Source of the DNA: Dryas octopetala | Lineage: Eukaryota > Streptophyta > Magnoliopsida > Rosales > Rosaceae | Assembly: GCA_963921425.1 (NCBI GenBank) | Contig: OY992834.1 | Span: 1,674,001 to 1,738,000 of the forward strand | Length of the DNA stretch: 64,000 nt | Direction of reading: 5' to 3' | Part shown: positions 1 to 11,403 of the stretch, one piece after another | Layout: each line of letters starts with the position of its first letter | How positions within the stretch are numbered: position 1 is the first letter of the stretch | Made by a program: the position numbers and the translations under genes | The notes under the pieces: model-generated | What the model saw: the letters and a program-made list of their open reading frames with translations, nothing else | Told to the model about the DNA's origin: nothing | Database searches by the model: none

Positions 1-42
1 CTTTCAAAGAGTGAAAGGTTATCCATGGAATCGCATCGCCCT

Positions 43-366
43 TCAAGTGAAGGGAGGGCGTTTTCTTCTCCTCCACGAAACACAGGGAACTTCATGCTGG
101 AATACAGACTCGACATCTATGGCTGCTGCTGCTGCTCGTTCTTCTTGTTGTTGTTCTTGGGCCCAGAAAGCCTCAGTTGCCGGAGTTCTTCTAGAATTCG
201 TTCGTGGTAGTGATCTTGTTTGGAAGCCATCAACTTCTGCAACTCGTTCTGCAACTCGTTTTGCTTCTTTGCTGCAGAGAGTAATGAGTATGGACCCGGC
301 TAGCTCCAGAATCCGAGCCTCCGTTTCATCCCTGTCGACTTCTAGACCCAACTCTAGGGAACCCAT
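43..366 (-). other. Possible coding fragment, unrecognised
   Basis: On the minus strand one frame is open for 107 codons from an ATG at 366. A second frame, opening just after a stop near 300, encodes a Gln/Glu/Lys/Leu-rich helical stretch with heptad-like spacing (for example KKQNELQNELQKL) and ends in a short poly-Gln tract before a TAG near 118-121. The second frame looks more like real protein (coiled coil). I cannot name a family, and the window edge may cut the gene. It could equally be a decayed pseudogene or chance. Confidence 0.2.
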
Positions 367-430
367 CTTATCTCTTGGGCAGAATCAGCCTTTTTTCCGA
401 TCTAGGTATTCATGTATGTTACTTTACAAT

Positions 431-1161
431 TGATACATCAATTTATAGGGGAAAACAAATCAGATTAATAACTTTTCTTTTTGAGAATAAATCATATTAT
501 TATCCATAGTTTGTAAATATTATATGTTGTAACTAGATTAGTACTCTTATATCACGAGAATTGTGTGTGACTGTATTACCAGCTATATGGTGTTATAAAT
601 ATATTAAAACTACTTCTCAAATTATTGTGGTTTGAAACATAATTTCTCTAAAAAATTTTATGGTATCAGATTCAAGGTATTAACATGTTAAGTTGTCCCG
701 TTTAAATTGTATATGTCTTAGGTCATCTAATTTAAATTGTACACTTCTTAAGTCACTTAATTTAAGTTGTACACATGTTTAACTTGATTTCAACATTTCA
801 AATGAGAAGACGTGTGAGAATATTAGATTACAAGTCTAAATTTCTTGGTTTAATTATAATTCCAATGCAATTAGCGAAATTACTTAATTTGCAAGCAAAT
901 TTATCAAAATAAAATCTCCACTCAAAAAATAAATAAATAAACAATTCCTATCACGGTACATACACGTCATCTAAATAGGTAAGTAAATTTGCCCAATCAT
1001 ATAAGTACGTAGCCCATCATGTATTGGTAGGCAAGTGTAACTTATATGGACTTAAGCAGCCCAATTAGCCATGGCCCATCAGAATTATGGTATATCAGAA
1101 AGAAATCAAGAATTATGGTCTCTCGCTGTGCTGTGCCGTCTCCCTTTGAATCACATGAAGA
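431..1161. other. AT-rich intergenic region upstream of the F-box gene
   Basis: No gene is seen. About 690-785 contains three degenerate copies of a ~33-bp unit built on 'tttaaattgtayayntctta' (T/A-rich). The stretch 960-1080 holds several 'gcccaatYa'/'agcccat' motifs common in plant promoters and probably belongs to the F-box gene promoter. Confidence 0.4.
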
Positions 1162-4100
1162 ATGTCAAAACCATTAGAGAGATACCAAGAGCTAGGCCTA
1201 AAGGAGTCTTTACCAAGAATTCAGAGATACCCATTTGCCTGCAAAACGCTGAGCTTAATTCTCAGAAGAGTTTACAAAGAATTTCCCAAGAACCTCCAAT
1301 CTCTCATCTTCCAAGATACCCTCACCGCCTTTCGCCTCCTTCCTGAGTATGTTTTCTCTCGTTTATCGGATTTTATAAATTTCGTTTGATCATGGTTTGT
1401 TATTTCTGCCCATTTCATAATTTTGATGAATACTACTAAACAAACAAAAAAGAAGAACATATTTCTGATATCTGGGTTGTTTCTGTTTTTTGAATTCTGG
1501 AACATTTTGTTTTCAAGATTGAAGCTCTAAACCCCAAAGTTTGGATGAAAGGTTAAGATTTTTTTACTTTAATTCGTTGAGAACTTCCATCATATTGAAA
1601 TTCCTGTTTAATTTGGGTATAAGATAACCTGATGATGGTGATGAAACTTTATTTGGTATGAATTGGGTTAAAAATCTGTCAATTTTATACTTTCTGGGAT
1701 TTCAAATGGGGTTTTTGAACTGCTTGTCACAGTTGAGATCTCTTTCTTGCCATGATTCTTATGATGGCTATTACAAAACTAGAATGCAGACCCGCAATGC
1801 TGTATTGGCAGCCCATCTCCTCCTTCAGAGCGTCGAGGCCACGTTGCCGAAGCAAAAGAAGAATTTGGCTGTTACAGAGTATAAGAATGCAATAGTTGCT
1901 CATAAGAGGCGAACTAAAGCCCGCCAAGAAGAAAAGGGTAGACATCATTTTACTGTATGCTTGCTCATACCTGACCATTTTTCCATGTTCCAAGTCAGGG
2001 ATCATCTGAAATTTGCTAGATTGTTTAGGGCTGCAAGCAACCCATTTTAACTTTTTGTTTCCTTTCCAGGTTCTACCCAGCTGCCACAAGATGTTCTTGT
2101 TCACATATTCAGCTTCTTGGATATGCAATCTTTAGTCTCTGTTGGACTTGTCTGCTGGTAATCCCCTCTTCCCTTCAAATTCAATTTTGTTGTGATCCTA
2201 GTAAACTGCATTTAGTCTGTATTTACCTCTAATGCTTCTTGCTTGTTTTGATGAAGGTTGTGGAATTTAGCGGCAAGCGAAAACCATCTGTGGCAGATGC
2301 AATACACTACTTTCTTTGGGAATTCTTCTAATGATTTGGAGATTAAGGGGCGGCAAATTAGTAGAGTGGTTGAAGATGAAGGGAATACGCTATTTTGGAG
2401 AGAAGCCTTCAAAAGAGCCTACATAGGTATTTTATTAGATATATGCTTTTTCCGGATCTGTCTTAAAATGCACTGTCACTAGAAAATATATGTTGCACAT
2501 AATCCTCCCAGAAGAATTAGGCTATAAGAATTCTCTTTATGTAGTAAATACACACACATATATGCACAGTGTTCAAGCGCATGTGTAATATAGATTATAT
2601 TTCTGCTTCCTGTCAGATTTCAAATTCAAAGTCCTCAATTCTTACCATTGCAAAGTCTGCTTGGATTTCAGGGAATTCATTAGAGAAATTCAAATCCGGC
2701 AGGGGATACTGTAGATATTGCAACATGATTGTTTGGCTCGATAACATGAAATGTTCAAATGAACATAGTGGACTAAATTCTGAAAATCATCAAGTCAAGC
2801 CTATGTCACCTAGTCAGGTATTTTCTGTTGAGAGTAATGTGGAGCAATGTCCCACATCGGAAAACTAGAGTTTAACATATGTGCTTATAAGTCTTGGGCC
2901 TCTCCACTCATTGCCAATTGGTTTTGGGTTGGATGCTCTAATTCTATCATGGTATCAGAGCTTGGTTATTTGCGTGTAAGGCCAAACGGCCACACGTTCT
3001 CCCACGTCACCCAATACAATTTGTTCACGTGTAAGGCTCAAAATATCGTCACACGTGCGGGGGCGTGTTGAGAGTAATGTGGAACAATGTCCCACATCGG
3101 AAAACTAGAGCTTAACATATGTGCTTATAAGTCTTGGGCCTCTCCACCCATTGCCAATTGGTTTTGGGTTGGATGCTCTAATTCTATCATGGTATCAGAG
3201 CTTGGTTATCCGCGTGTAAGGCCCAACGGCCACACGTGCTCCCACGTCACCCAATACAATTTGTTCACGTGTAAGGCTCAAAATCTCGCCACACGTGCGG
3301 GGGCGTGTTGAGAGTAATGTGGAGCAATGTCCCACATCGGAAAACTAGAGTTTAACATATGTGCTTATAAGTCTTGGGCCTCTCCACTCATTGCCAATTG
3401 GTTTTGGGTTGGATGCTCTAATTCTATCATAGTATCAGAGCTTGGTTATTTGCGTGTAAGGCCAAACGGCCACACGTGCTCCCACGTCACCCAATATAAT
3501 TTGTTCACGTGTAAGGCTCAAAATATCGCCACACGTGCGGGGGCGTGTTGAGAGTAATGTGGAGCAATGTCCCACATCGGAAAACTAAGGCTTAGGATAT
3601 GTGCTTATAAGTCTTGGGCCTCTCCACCCATAGCCAATTAGTTTTGGGTTGGATGCTCTAATTCTATCATTTTCTATCTTAGTCTTTGTTCTAGTTTTTC
3701 CATTTTAGTTATTGTAATACTGGTAGGGGTTCGCTGAATGCTAAGCTGTCGTAACCTTCTCTACAGCCTGCAAGCATAACATAATAGCAGAAATCATTTT
3801 CAATTGGTTCAGTTAAAGTTAATTACCACGTCCATTCTCTAGGCATCGCATAAAGAGTAAACTGGCCTCTTCCTCTATCCTCACTGTGAAGTGTCGATAA
3901 TATTGCCAAAATGAGACCTTTGTTTAAAGAATGAAAATATCTTCACTTCTATTGGTTTTCGTTTTCATCTTATCATGACTGTAACTCTTTGAATTTTCAA
4001 AACTGGTGAGCTTATATCTATCACATATTTTCATCTGTTTCAGGTGATTGAGTATCTGTTGGGTGATCTCACCTTAAAAAAAATGTATCTGTTGGATGAT

Positions 4101-4220
4101 TTTTCACCATCTTCTTCAGACAGTGATAGTGATTCAGATGAAGGTTCAAATTCCAGGTTATGGGCCTATCCAAGCCCCTTAGGCAGAAGCCAGGAAAACC
4201 CTTTCGTTATTAATGTATAG
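1162..4220 (+). CDS. F-box protein, At5g52880-like (six exons)
   Basis: Exons followed by frame and splice sites: 1162-1346, 1783-1937, 2070-2157, 2257-2426, 2672-2817, 4044-4220. They total 921 nt, giving 306 aa, and every junction is GT-AG. The N-terminal region (MSKPLERYQELGLKESLP...) and the short F-box around residues 117-160 (TQLPQDVLVHIFSFLDM) match my memory of the single-copy plant family typified by Arabidopsis At5g52880. A Cys pair motif (GYCRYCNMIVW) lies in exon 5. The C-terminus is Ser/Asp-rich and ends SRLWAYPSPL.... F-box proteins normally dock on SKP1 in SCF ubiquitin ligases; the substrate is unknown. The last intron (2818-4043) is enlarged by a TRIM retroelement. Exon 6 repeats a short motif (YLLGD...YLLDD), which may be a local duplication. 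The start is the first ATG that gives the conserved N-terminus. Confidence 0.9.
2826..3669 (+). mobile_element. TRIM/SMART-type retroelement, tandem LTR array
   Basis: Four near-identical 124-bp LTRs (2826-2949, 3066-3189, 3306-3429, 3546-3669), each starting TGTTGAGAG and ending CTATCA, alternate with three 116-bp internal domains. The period is exactly 240 bp. Immediately after LTR1 and LTR2 lies TGGTATCAGAGC (2950 and 3190), the standard primer-binding site for initiator Met-tRNA; the third copy reads TAGTATCAGAGC (3430). Each internal domain ends in a G-rich tract (GCGGGGGCG) where a polypurine tract would sit. The array is flanked by TTTTC on both sides (2821-2825 and 3670-3674), a perfect 5-bp target duplication. 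No protein is encoded, so mobilisation would need enzymes from elsewhere. It lies in the last intron of the F-box gene, same strand. Confidence 0.92.
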
Positions 4221-5097
4221 TTCCGCTCAGTGGAGTAAAACTTTAGCACATCACCCAAATTGGATTTTTTTTTTTTTTAATCGTATAAAAAGAGAAAAAT
4301 TAATAATATTCTTCATGTTCCACTATTTTTTTTTTTTGGTTATAAGTAAAGGCTTAAGGGGGATTCCAACTCTGGCTTTGGAGTATGAGTAAATGTTCCT
4401 AACCACTGAAGATACAAGCCCACATTATTATTGTGATTTGGCTCATTTGGGAGACATCGCGAGTTTATGGAATCAGCATCGTTGATTTGATCATAAAAAA
4501 TATTCAATCCAATTCTTCAAATATGCATAGCTTCCTCAACTAAGATTAGCAATACATCAAACTTTTATTTTTTTATAAGTGAAAAGAACTTCGAAGTTCA
4601 GACCTAAACAAAATTTTCTTATTTTATTATATACAAAAACAGTCAAATTCAAAATTGACTTGGACAAGATTATGGCTGGCAAGTAATAAGAATTTCAATA
4701 ATATAACATCAAATTTTCAAATCAAACAAAATTCTTTGTCGATAGGAAATCAAACTCAAATTCTTCATTAATGAACATACAATTTTAGAACACTTCTTTT
4801 TCGGACTACTTATTTATCAAACTTTAAAAGCGATGGATCCAATCTACCAATCCAAGTCGATATTATCTAAATTACGGTCTTAAGATCAATCCTTTTAGCA
4901 AAAAAAATCCAGGGATCCAGATAAATATATATAGAAAAGCATATATTCATTAAACTGTGTGCACCCAACCAGTTCTAAAACATAACGCAGAGAAATGTAA
5001 TCTAATGGAAAAAAATTTCGACACCACGTTGCTCGTTGACTAAAAACACAGTACTTAACGTCAAGCCCAGTAAACACTTAACATTATCACGGTGTCT
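4221..5097. other. Intergenic region, F-box / reticulon convergent 3' ends
   Basis: AT-rich sequence between two convergent genes; it must hold both 3' UTRs. Around 4330-4425 is a stretch ('ttataagtaaaggcttaagg', then 'ggggattccaactctgg') that resembles a degraded tRNA-like B box and could be a SINE relic; this is weak. No other gene is seen. Confidence 0.35.
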
Positions 5098-7148
5098 CTA
5101 ATCCTTCTTCTTCTCTTTCAATGGACCCTTGGGGATTTGACTTAAAACCTTGGCATCAAACACTGCATACTGCTTCTTAATTTCAATCCATGCTTTCTCA
5201 GCATAGGCATCAATGTGGTCATCATATTTCTCATAAATAACCGGCAGGGTGTGCAGCAACACAAAACCTGTCATTCAAAATTAGAGACGATGTCATCGAT
5301 AGATTCGAAAGTATCTTAAAGCTGAATGCTGACGGTAACAAAGTTAAGAACATAAAAGAAATCCTTACTTAAGTAGAACAAGGTCAGGAAGTTGAACCAT
5401 TTCCCAATCACCGATACAACCCACAAGACGGCTATAACCTGATAACCAGAAGAGAAACACGTAATCAGTGAGCATAATCCCAAAACCTGCCTACACATAC
5501 AGAACAACTACAAAGGAGAGATCAACTTACACCAAGAAATGTCTTCAAATCTTTTCCAGATGCAATATCCCGCAAAACATGAAATCCTTTGTTGAGTTCA
5601 ATTCTTAGTGCAGAGGCAAGCTCAAGGACAGACTGCTCAGGAATTTGAACTTTTGGGATTTGTGGTGGAGACCTGATAACATAACATAATGAAGTCAATG
5701 ACTCAATACCATATGATGTTAAACCAAAAAACTAAACATGCAAAAAATAGCATGAATACCCAACACCTTACTTGTTGATAAAGGTGGATGCATTCGACCA
5801 CAGGAAAAAGACAGCCAGAGAAAGTATCAATAAATGGCACACCAGAGTGATTAAATGGTATTCAAGCAACTCAAAGAAAATCCATACAACACTGGCACCA
5901 CCAAGCACGCTTGCAGATATTTTCTTGTTCTTCCATAGGAGGACATCAGCAGCTGCAATGACAGAGTGACATTAGATCATTATTAAAGGGATTTTCTTCC
6001 CAAGTTCCTTCTCTCAGGCATAGTTCAGAAATTGACAAATGGAAATCAACTCCAGAAATTATTGAAACGAGGTTTAAAATATTGTTCTTTTAAGGCGTAG
6101 TTAGAAACAAATCGCCATTTCCCAAATTCCAAATCAGGCATGTGCATGGTGCTACACAGGCATAAATGAATATTAAAAAAACACCGGGGCACGCACACAC
6201 ACTCGTGTGCACATAACACAACATAAGAAATATAGAATTACAGCATGCACATCATCAAAACAAGGAAACTACAGCTAACGGTAAAATCAAATTCAATTAA
6301 CCGAACAGCCTTGAGTGACTCCGACCTTAAAAGCTACGCAATAAAATTGGAAGCGGATGACAAGCTAACAGCACAGTAACAAACCAAAAGAAAACAAGAA
6401 ACACAGAAACAAACACATCCTATAGCCATATGAAAAATTCACCACGTATCAGAAATCAGGAGAACAACAAAGAAATATTGTCAATATCTGTTTCCTTAAA
6501 TCATTTGGCAACATATACACAAATCAGAAAACACAAGCACGACTAACAGTAACTAGGATTTGAAATCAACAATCTGAATAATGCCCACCATTTCTTTCCA
6601 AACCCCTTATTATATTCAAATCATGATTGCATAACCATTAGGAATCTATGCACTAAAACTAAACGACGATCAGCTTGTTCATACGAAGATTAACATTCAC
6701 ATGAAAATTTTTCTTTTCTTTTTTAAAATTATATTGATTTAGCAAAGTGCTTATTCGATCAGATCCAAAAATTAAATTTCGAATTCAGTTTCATACATTT
6801 TCGAAACTTTTTCGATGAAGCAAATATAATAGACTGAATGCATGCAAAAATAAATGTAAATAATATGCATATATAAATGTGAAGAAACAGAGGGGGGAAA
6901 TGGAATACAGTACGTTTGCCACCGCCCAAGACCTTGTGAACAGGTTGTTCTCTACCAAAGAGCCTGAAAATCTTCGATTTGACGGAATCGTGGGTAGACG
7001 GCTTGTCGTCGACAATCTTGGCTTCGACGGCATCATGCTTAGCCGGCTTGTTGTCGTCGGAGTCCGATGACGATGACGATGACGACGAGCTGCGGTGAGC
7101 GTGGATCTTTTCCATCAGTGAATCTGCTTTTTCCTCAAGCTCCGCCAT
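5098..7148 (-). CDS. Reticulon-like protein B (RTNLB3-like), five exons
   Basis: Exons on the minus strand: 7148-6914, 5952-5772, 5672-5531, 5438-5369, 5267-5098 (798 nt, 265 aa). The start at 7148 gives [14 protein letters not shown], which suits plant RTNLBs. The N-terminal cytosolic part has a run of nine Ser followed by acidic residues (about 21-35). Then come [19 protein letters not shown] and the reticulon homology domain (about 79-265). Two long hydrophobic hairpins are visible (about 90-130 and 182-222), the shape that bends tubular ER membrane. The C-terminus ends [12 protein letters not shown], with a terminal lysine motif suited to ER retention. By memory the tail is closest to Arabidopsis RTNLB3, which also fits the neighbouring gene order. 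Intron 1 is long (about 960 bp). All boundaries are GT-AG. Confidence 0.93.
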
Positions 7149-7475
7149 GGAAATCCGCTCCGCTACAACCGATGGAATAGAAAGAGAGAGGGAGAGAGAG
7201 AGAAATGGAGAGAAATGTTGCACTTGCGCTTGAGCGTTAATATCAGAGTCTGGGGTTTAAAGAGCGAGAAGTGGGGAGATGATATCTCAGCCGTTTAATT
7301 GGTGATGGTGTGACCGAGGCTGAGGTTCGGATGCTACGAGCCGACTGGTTTGGGAAAATAACAGAAATCAAGGAAAGTTCCTTGGGCGTAGGCGTCTGGA
7401 GAAAAGAGTACGGGGCGGGAATATCTCGGGTTACGGTGCTTACGATGCTGTTTATATCACTGTGGATTAAATATT
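7149..7475. promoter_or_regulatory. Reticulon gene 5' leader and promoter
   Basis: Upstream of the minus-strand start are a GA-rich tract (about 7180-7210, CT-rich on the gene strand), usual for plant 5' leaders, and mixed sequence up to the inverted-repeat element at 7476. No clear TATA box is placed with confidence. Confidence 0.35.
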
Positions 7476-7852
7476 GAGATAATTATATTTACACCTTAAG
7501 ATTTATCATCTTTTTACATATACTCTAAAATTTTAAAAATTATATATATATATTTCTTGAGGTTTTAAAATTATTGTATATAATCATCTACAAGAGAAAA
7601 AATAAATAAATAAAAAAAGAAAAAAAAAAAATATTTGTATTGAGGTTGAACCTTACACCTTGAGTAATTTTATTAGGCTATTTAACTTTTTAGCATGCAT
7701 TTTTGTATAATTTCTCAGTATTTTTTGTCTCACTATAAGCAGTTATATACAACAGTTTTGAAATCTCAAGAGGTGTATGTGTAATTGTTAAAATCTCATG
7801 GAGTGTATGTAAAAATACTATAAACCTCAGGGAGTGTAAGTGTAATTAACTC
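7476..7852. mobile_element. Small Mutator-like MITE with ~110-bp inverted repeats
   Basis: The left end (gagataattatatttacacc) and the reverse complement of the right end (gagttaattacacttacact) remain similar for roughly 110 bp. The element is 377 bp and encodes nothing. Flanks ATTAAATATT (7466-7475) and ATTGAACATT (7853-7862) agree at 8 of 10 positions, consistent with an aged 9-10-bp Mutator-type target duplication. Terminal similarity is clear; family assignment is inference. Confidence 0.6.
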
Positions 7853-9221
7853 ATTGAACATTTAAACCTCTTGCCTTATTTCCTTTTAATTTTTCAAATT
7901 TATTTACTATTTTTCCAATTATAAATGAATTAAGATGGAATAAGATCTTCAGCGCCAACAAATTTTCCTTTAAAATTCAAAAATTTTAATTGGTTGTATT
8001 AAATCAATGCATGCTCCATTCAAAAATCTTAATTGAGAAGTACTTCAAATCATTCTAAAATTTGAAAAATGAACAACCAACCTACCATAATAAAGAGAAA
8101 AAATTGTAGGAAAAAGAGAAAATACACCTTAGATCTGAATAAGAAATGGATGAATAATGGCAAATAACCATAAAGTTTCATGAAAGGTAAATGAAGATGA
8201 GATGTCCCAACTAAATTACCATAATTATACCAAAAAAATCTAAATAACCATAATAGGCAAGAATATTAGATGTTTTACCTAAAACTTTTGTGGGTATTGG
8301 TAGTAGGATTGTTAGTTTCTTTTTTTGGCCATGTAGGATTGTTAGTTTCAATTTATGAGTATATGACGTAAAATAAAAATATTTTACCCTCTTTCATTAA
8401 TTTGAGCTAACGTGAAGAACTTACGTTAAGTGTGTCCTAAACGTGTACTAAATTTTTTGAATAAAATTAGTAATTGGATATTTGTGTATATTTGGACCAT
8501 TTGGTGCATATATTTTGGGGAAAAGAATAATGAATTAAAAAGCTGTTAGGCACCGGCTGTGAGCCTGTGACAATAAAAAGGCTCCATATCCAAGCAATGT
8601 TCCGGTGCTCCAGGAAAAAAATCATGATGGAGACCAACGGGACGTCACGTCAAACTTGATGCTGTTGGCATAACGGGATACGGCCATAAATAATATAAAT
8701 ATTAAAAAATTTGTTTGCAGGAAATGTTATTTGCACTCCGCTTCTCATTTCATATTTGGTGGACACGTAGAACTGTACAACCATCTGGGCCAGGAAGGAA
8801 TTTGCTTGCTTGCCCAACAAACTTTTCTCAATTAAACACACTCGCCATGTTTAAATCATCTCAATTTTTTTATGTGATTTGTATTAAAAGATTAACAACG
8901 TTTTTCAATTCAATTCAATTCAATTCAATTACAAGGACAAGACCCAAAACTTATGCTATCTAATAGAAATTAGTCCTTTCAGAATCAATAGGCTACAACT
9001 GGGTAAAACAAACTATTCATTCCTATATATACAAATTTTTGTTTGATATAGCAATGGAATACCTATATATAAATACAAGAAGATTAGCATGCAGTTGAAT
9101 TAATTACTGGTGCTTCAGTTTCAATCCCAAGTGCAAAAAAAATTGAAAATCATGCAACAATTCATCTACAGATTGTAACATAGATAGTTGCAAAGCTAGA
9201 TGAAGAGGGATCAGAGTTGAA
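7853..9221. other. AT-rich intergenic region with pentanucleotide repeat
   Basis: No gene recognised. A short (AATTC)n microsatellite lies at about 8908-8932. The rest is low-complexity AT-rich sequence with no coding signature that I trust. Confidence 0.4.
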
Positions 9222-9362
9222 TTACCGTGACATGGCAAAGAAATGATGAAGAATGCAAATGACTGGTAGGCCAAGCATATAATACTTGCTTTGAAACCAC
9301 TGCAGGGCTTCTTGCTTTGAGAAGGAAAAGCGTTGAGGATGAGTTGGTTCCCTGTGAGTCAT
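9222..9362 (-). CDS. Candidate small peptide ORF (46 aa), unrecognised
   Basis: The minus-strand ATG at 9362 opens a 46-codon frame to TAA at 9222-9224. The N-half is basic and polar (MTHREPTHPQRFSFSKQEAL) and the C-half is hydrophobic and aromatic (QWFQSKYYMLGLPVICILHH..., ending MSR). Composition looks more protein-like than the surrounding intergenic DNA, and a hydrophobic C-terminal helix is possible. I recognise no family and see no convincing promoter. It could be an orphan peptide, the last exon of a larger gene, or chance. Confidence 0.25.
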   Translation of the reverse strand: MTHREPTHPQRFSFSKQEALQWFQSKYYMLGLPVICILHHFFAMSR

Positions 9363-11372
9363 TTGTATTTTGGGGTAGGAGAAATGGACTGGATATCAGA
9401 ATATCCTATAAATTGTAATTGTCAAGAGGATAACAGAACCTCATACAAGAATATGCCTTCTTGCCCCTGCAGCCTCCACTACTAGCTAAGCTAGTCCACT
9501 TGTTCATTTGGTTGCTACATTTTACCAAAAACCAAATTTCTTAATTTAGGGAAAAAAAAATTTTATGTTTTTAGAAGGATTTCAGTTTTATTTTTTTTGA
9601 AAATGGGCTACACTTTTTCTTTTCATTACTCCAAAATATGTTGACAACGAGTCTCAATGGCCCAAGCCCATTAAAGTAGTTGGGCTCTATGGCTTTGAGG
9701 AGCTTGTGCAAAATAGCATGCTAGGCCCATGGATTTACTGCTTTGCATTTTTGACTGGGCTTACAGATAATCTTCCTAGCCTATCAATAAAATTCAAAGT
9801 TCAATAGATGTTCTTGGCCCAGTATTTGCTATCCCACATTCCCACCAAAAGCTATTTATTTGCTTAATTTCTTGAATATTGGTATTTTATATCAACTGGT
9901 TAATAAGTAATGATCCAATGGTTATAAGCTCATGCAATTTGATAACGGGATCATCAAATCTTCAAGTTACATGGGTTTCACTGAATTTCATATGCTATTA
10001 CAAGGTTGGTGATTCACAGACTAAACAAGTTTGTGAGTTGACATCACCAGCATTTTGGTTCCAAACATGAAGACCCCACCAGTAACAAAATTCATTGGGG
10101 AATAATTTGACCGGCCAACCCTTCATGAAATGTTTTACAGACAAAGAGCTAAACTCTCAAACCCAACTACCAAAGCCATAAGAAGTACAAAAAAAGTCAT
10201 AGTAAGCTCTTGAGTGAAAAAGGAATTTAGATGGGGACTAGTTTGATCCACCTGAGATGACAACAAGAAAAATGAAGTGATGATGATGGGGTCCCCTCCT
10301 ACTTTTAAATAAATAAAAAGCAAACACCAAAAAGAAAAATTAAAATTAAAAAACACAAAGAGGGTAATTTGGGGGTGCAGAATCTCACAAGTTAGGACAG
10401 TCTGCAGCATGATTAGAATAAGAATCTAATAAACTATATATGCGTCGTGTAATTATGTAAATGACAAAAAATGCTGTCACGGATTGATGTGATGATATAT
10501 AATATATGATTAGTATGTACAGAATATTGTATATGATGTGTAGAGTCAGATTAAGCCCTTTTGCATGTTAAAGGGCAAGCAAAAACAAGATGAGAAAATA
10601 AACAAGAATTTAAAAACCAAGGCAAAGTCTGCTGTAACTTGTAAGTGGGTACTGCTGAAGGTCTGAAAACAGTGTCGTGCGTACAATAAACTAGGAAAAA
10701 ATTAATGTTTGCTTATTGTTGAAGAGAGAATAAATTTGCATACCTAAAAGCTAACGGTTCAGAGAAAGACTGATTCACTGAAACTGTTTAGGACCACAGC
10801 TAGCATAAGCATCATTCATGAATTCCATACTTAAAAGCTAGAGTTTGAGGACCACTTTTAATAGGCAATTAAGAGGTAGCCTCTCAAGTCCTCATCATGC
10901 ACGACAAATAATTTAGCTCTTAACGAATCTGTTTTAGGGTTGGCCTACTCTCTTATACAACAAGTCAAACTTTTATGTAACGGGTACATTAATATGCAAT
11001 CACAGTGAGAAGCTTTTCTTCATGTGGCTAGAGAGAGTCTAATATTCATCCCATTAGTTTGAGGGTTTTGATAAATTTAGTGCAGAAGGAGCTTTCTGTG
11101 TATGAGTCTGCAGAATGCAGCCCATTCAAAAGAAGGGCCAAGAGTCCAAGATCACACAAACCCAAGTTTACAAGTCAAACCTTTTACTGCAAAGACAGAA
11201 GACTCACTTTGCTTCTACCATGAAAACTAAAGAACTCTTTAAAGCTCTGGAGGGTCCCTAGAGCAGAAGAAGCGTGCCCCAGCTGCACCAATGTCTTGCC
11301 TTGTAAAGAACCCAATTTTCTGACTTATCAGATCTTTTTAAAGGACTCCCCCCAAAAAAAAGTTAAAGCTCA

Positions 11373-11403
<31 letters not shown>

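Noticed and set aside
2847..3551. Three similar 74-codon frames spaced 240 bp
   Set aside because: They are the same stretch of the TRIM units read three times and cover LTR plus primer site; no protein.
2826..3669. Regular repeat array as CRISPR-like
   Set aside because: Units are 240 bp with LTR ends and primer sites in a plant intron; nothing like short repeats with unique spacers.
2826..3669. Cassandra-type TRIM carrying 5S rRNA
   Set aside because: I see no 5S rRNA internal promoter sequence in the 124-bp LTR.
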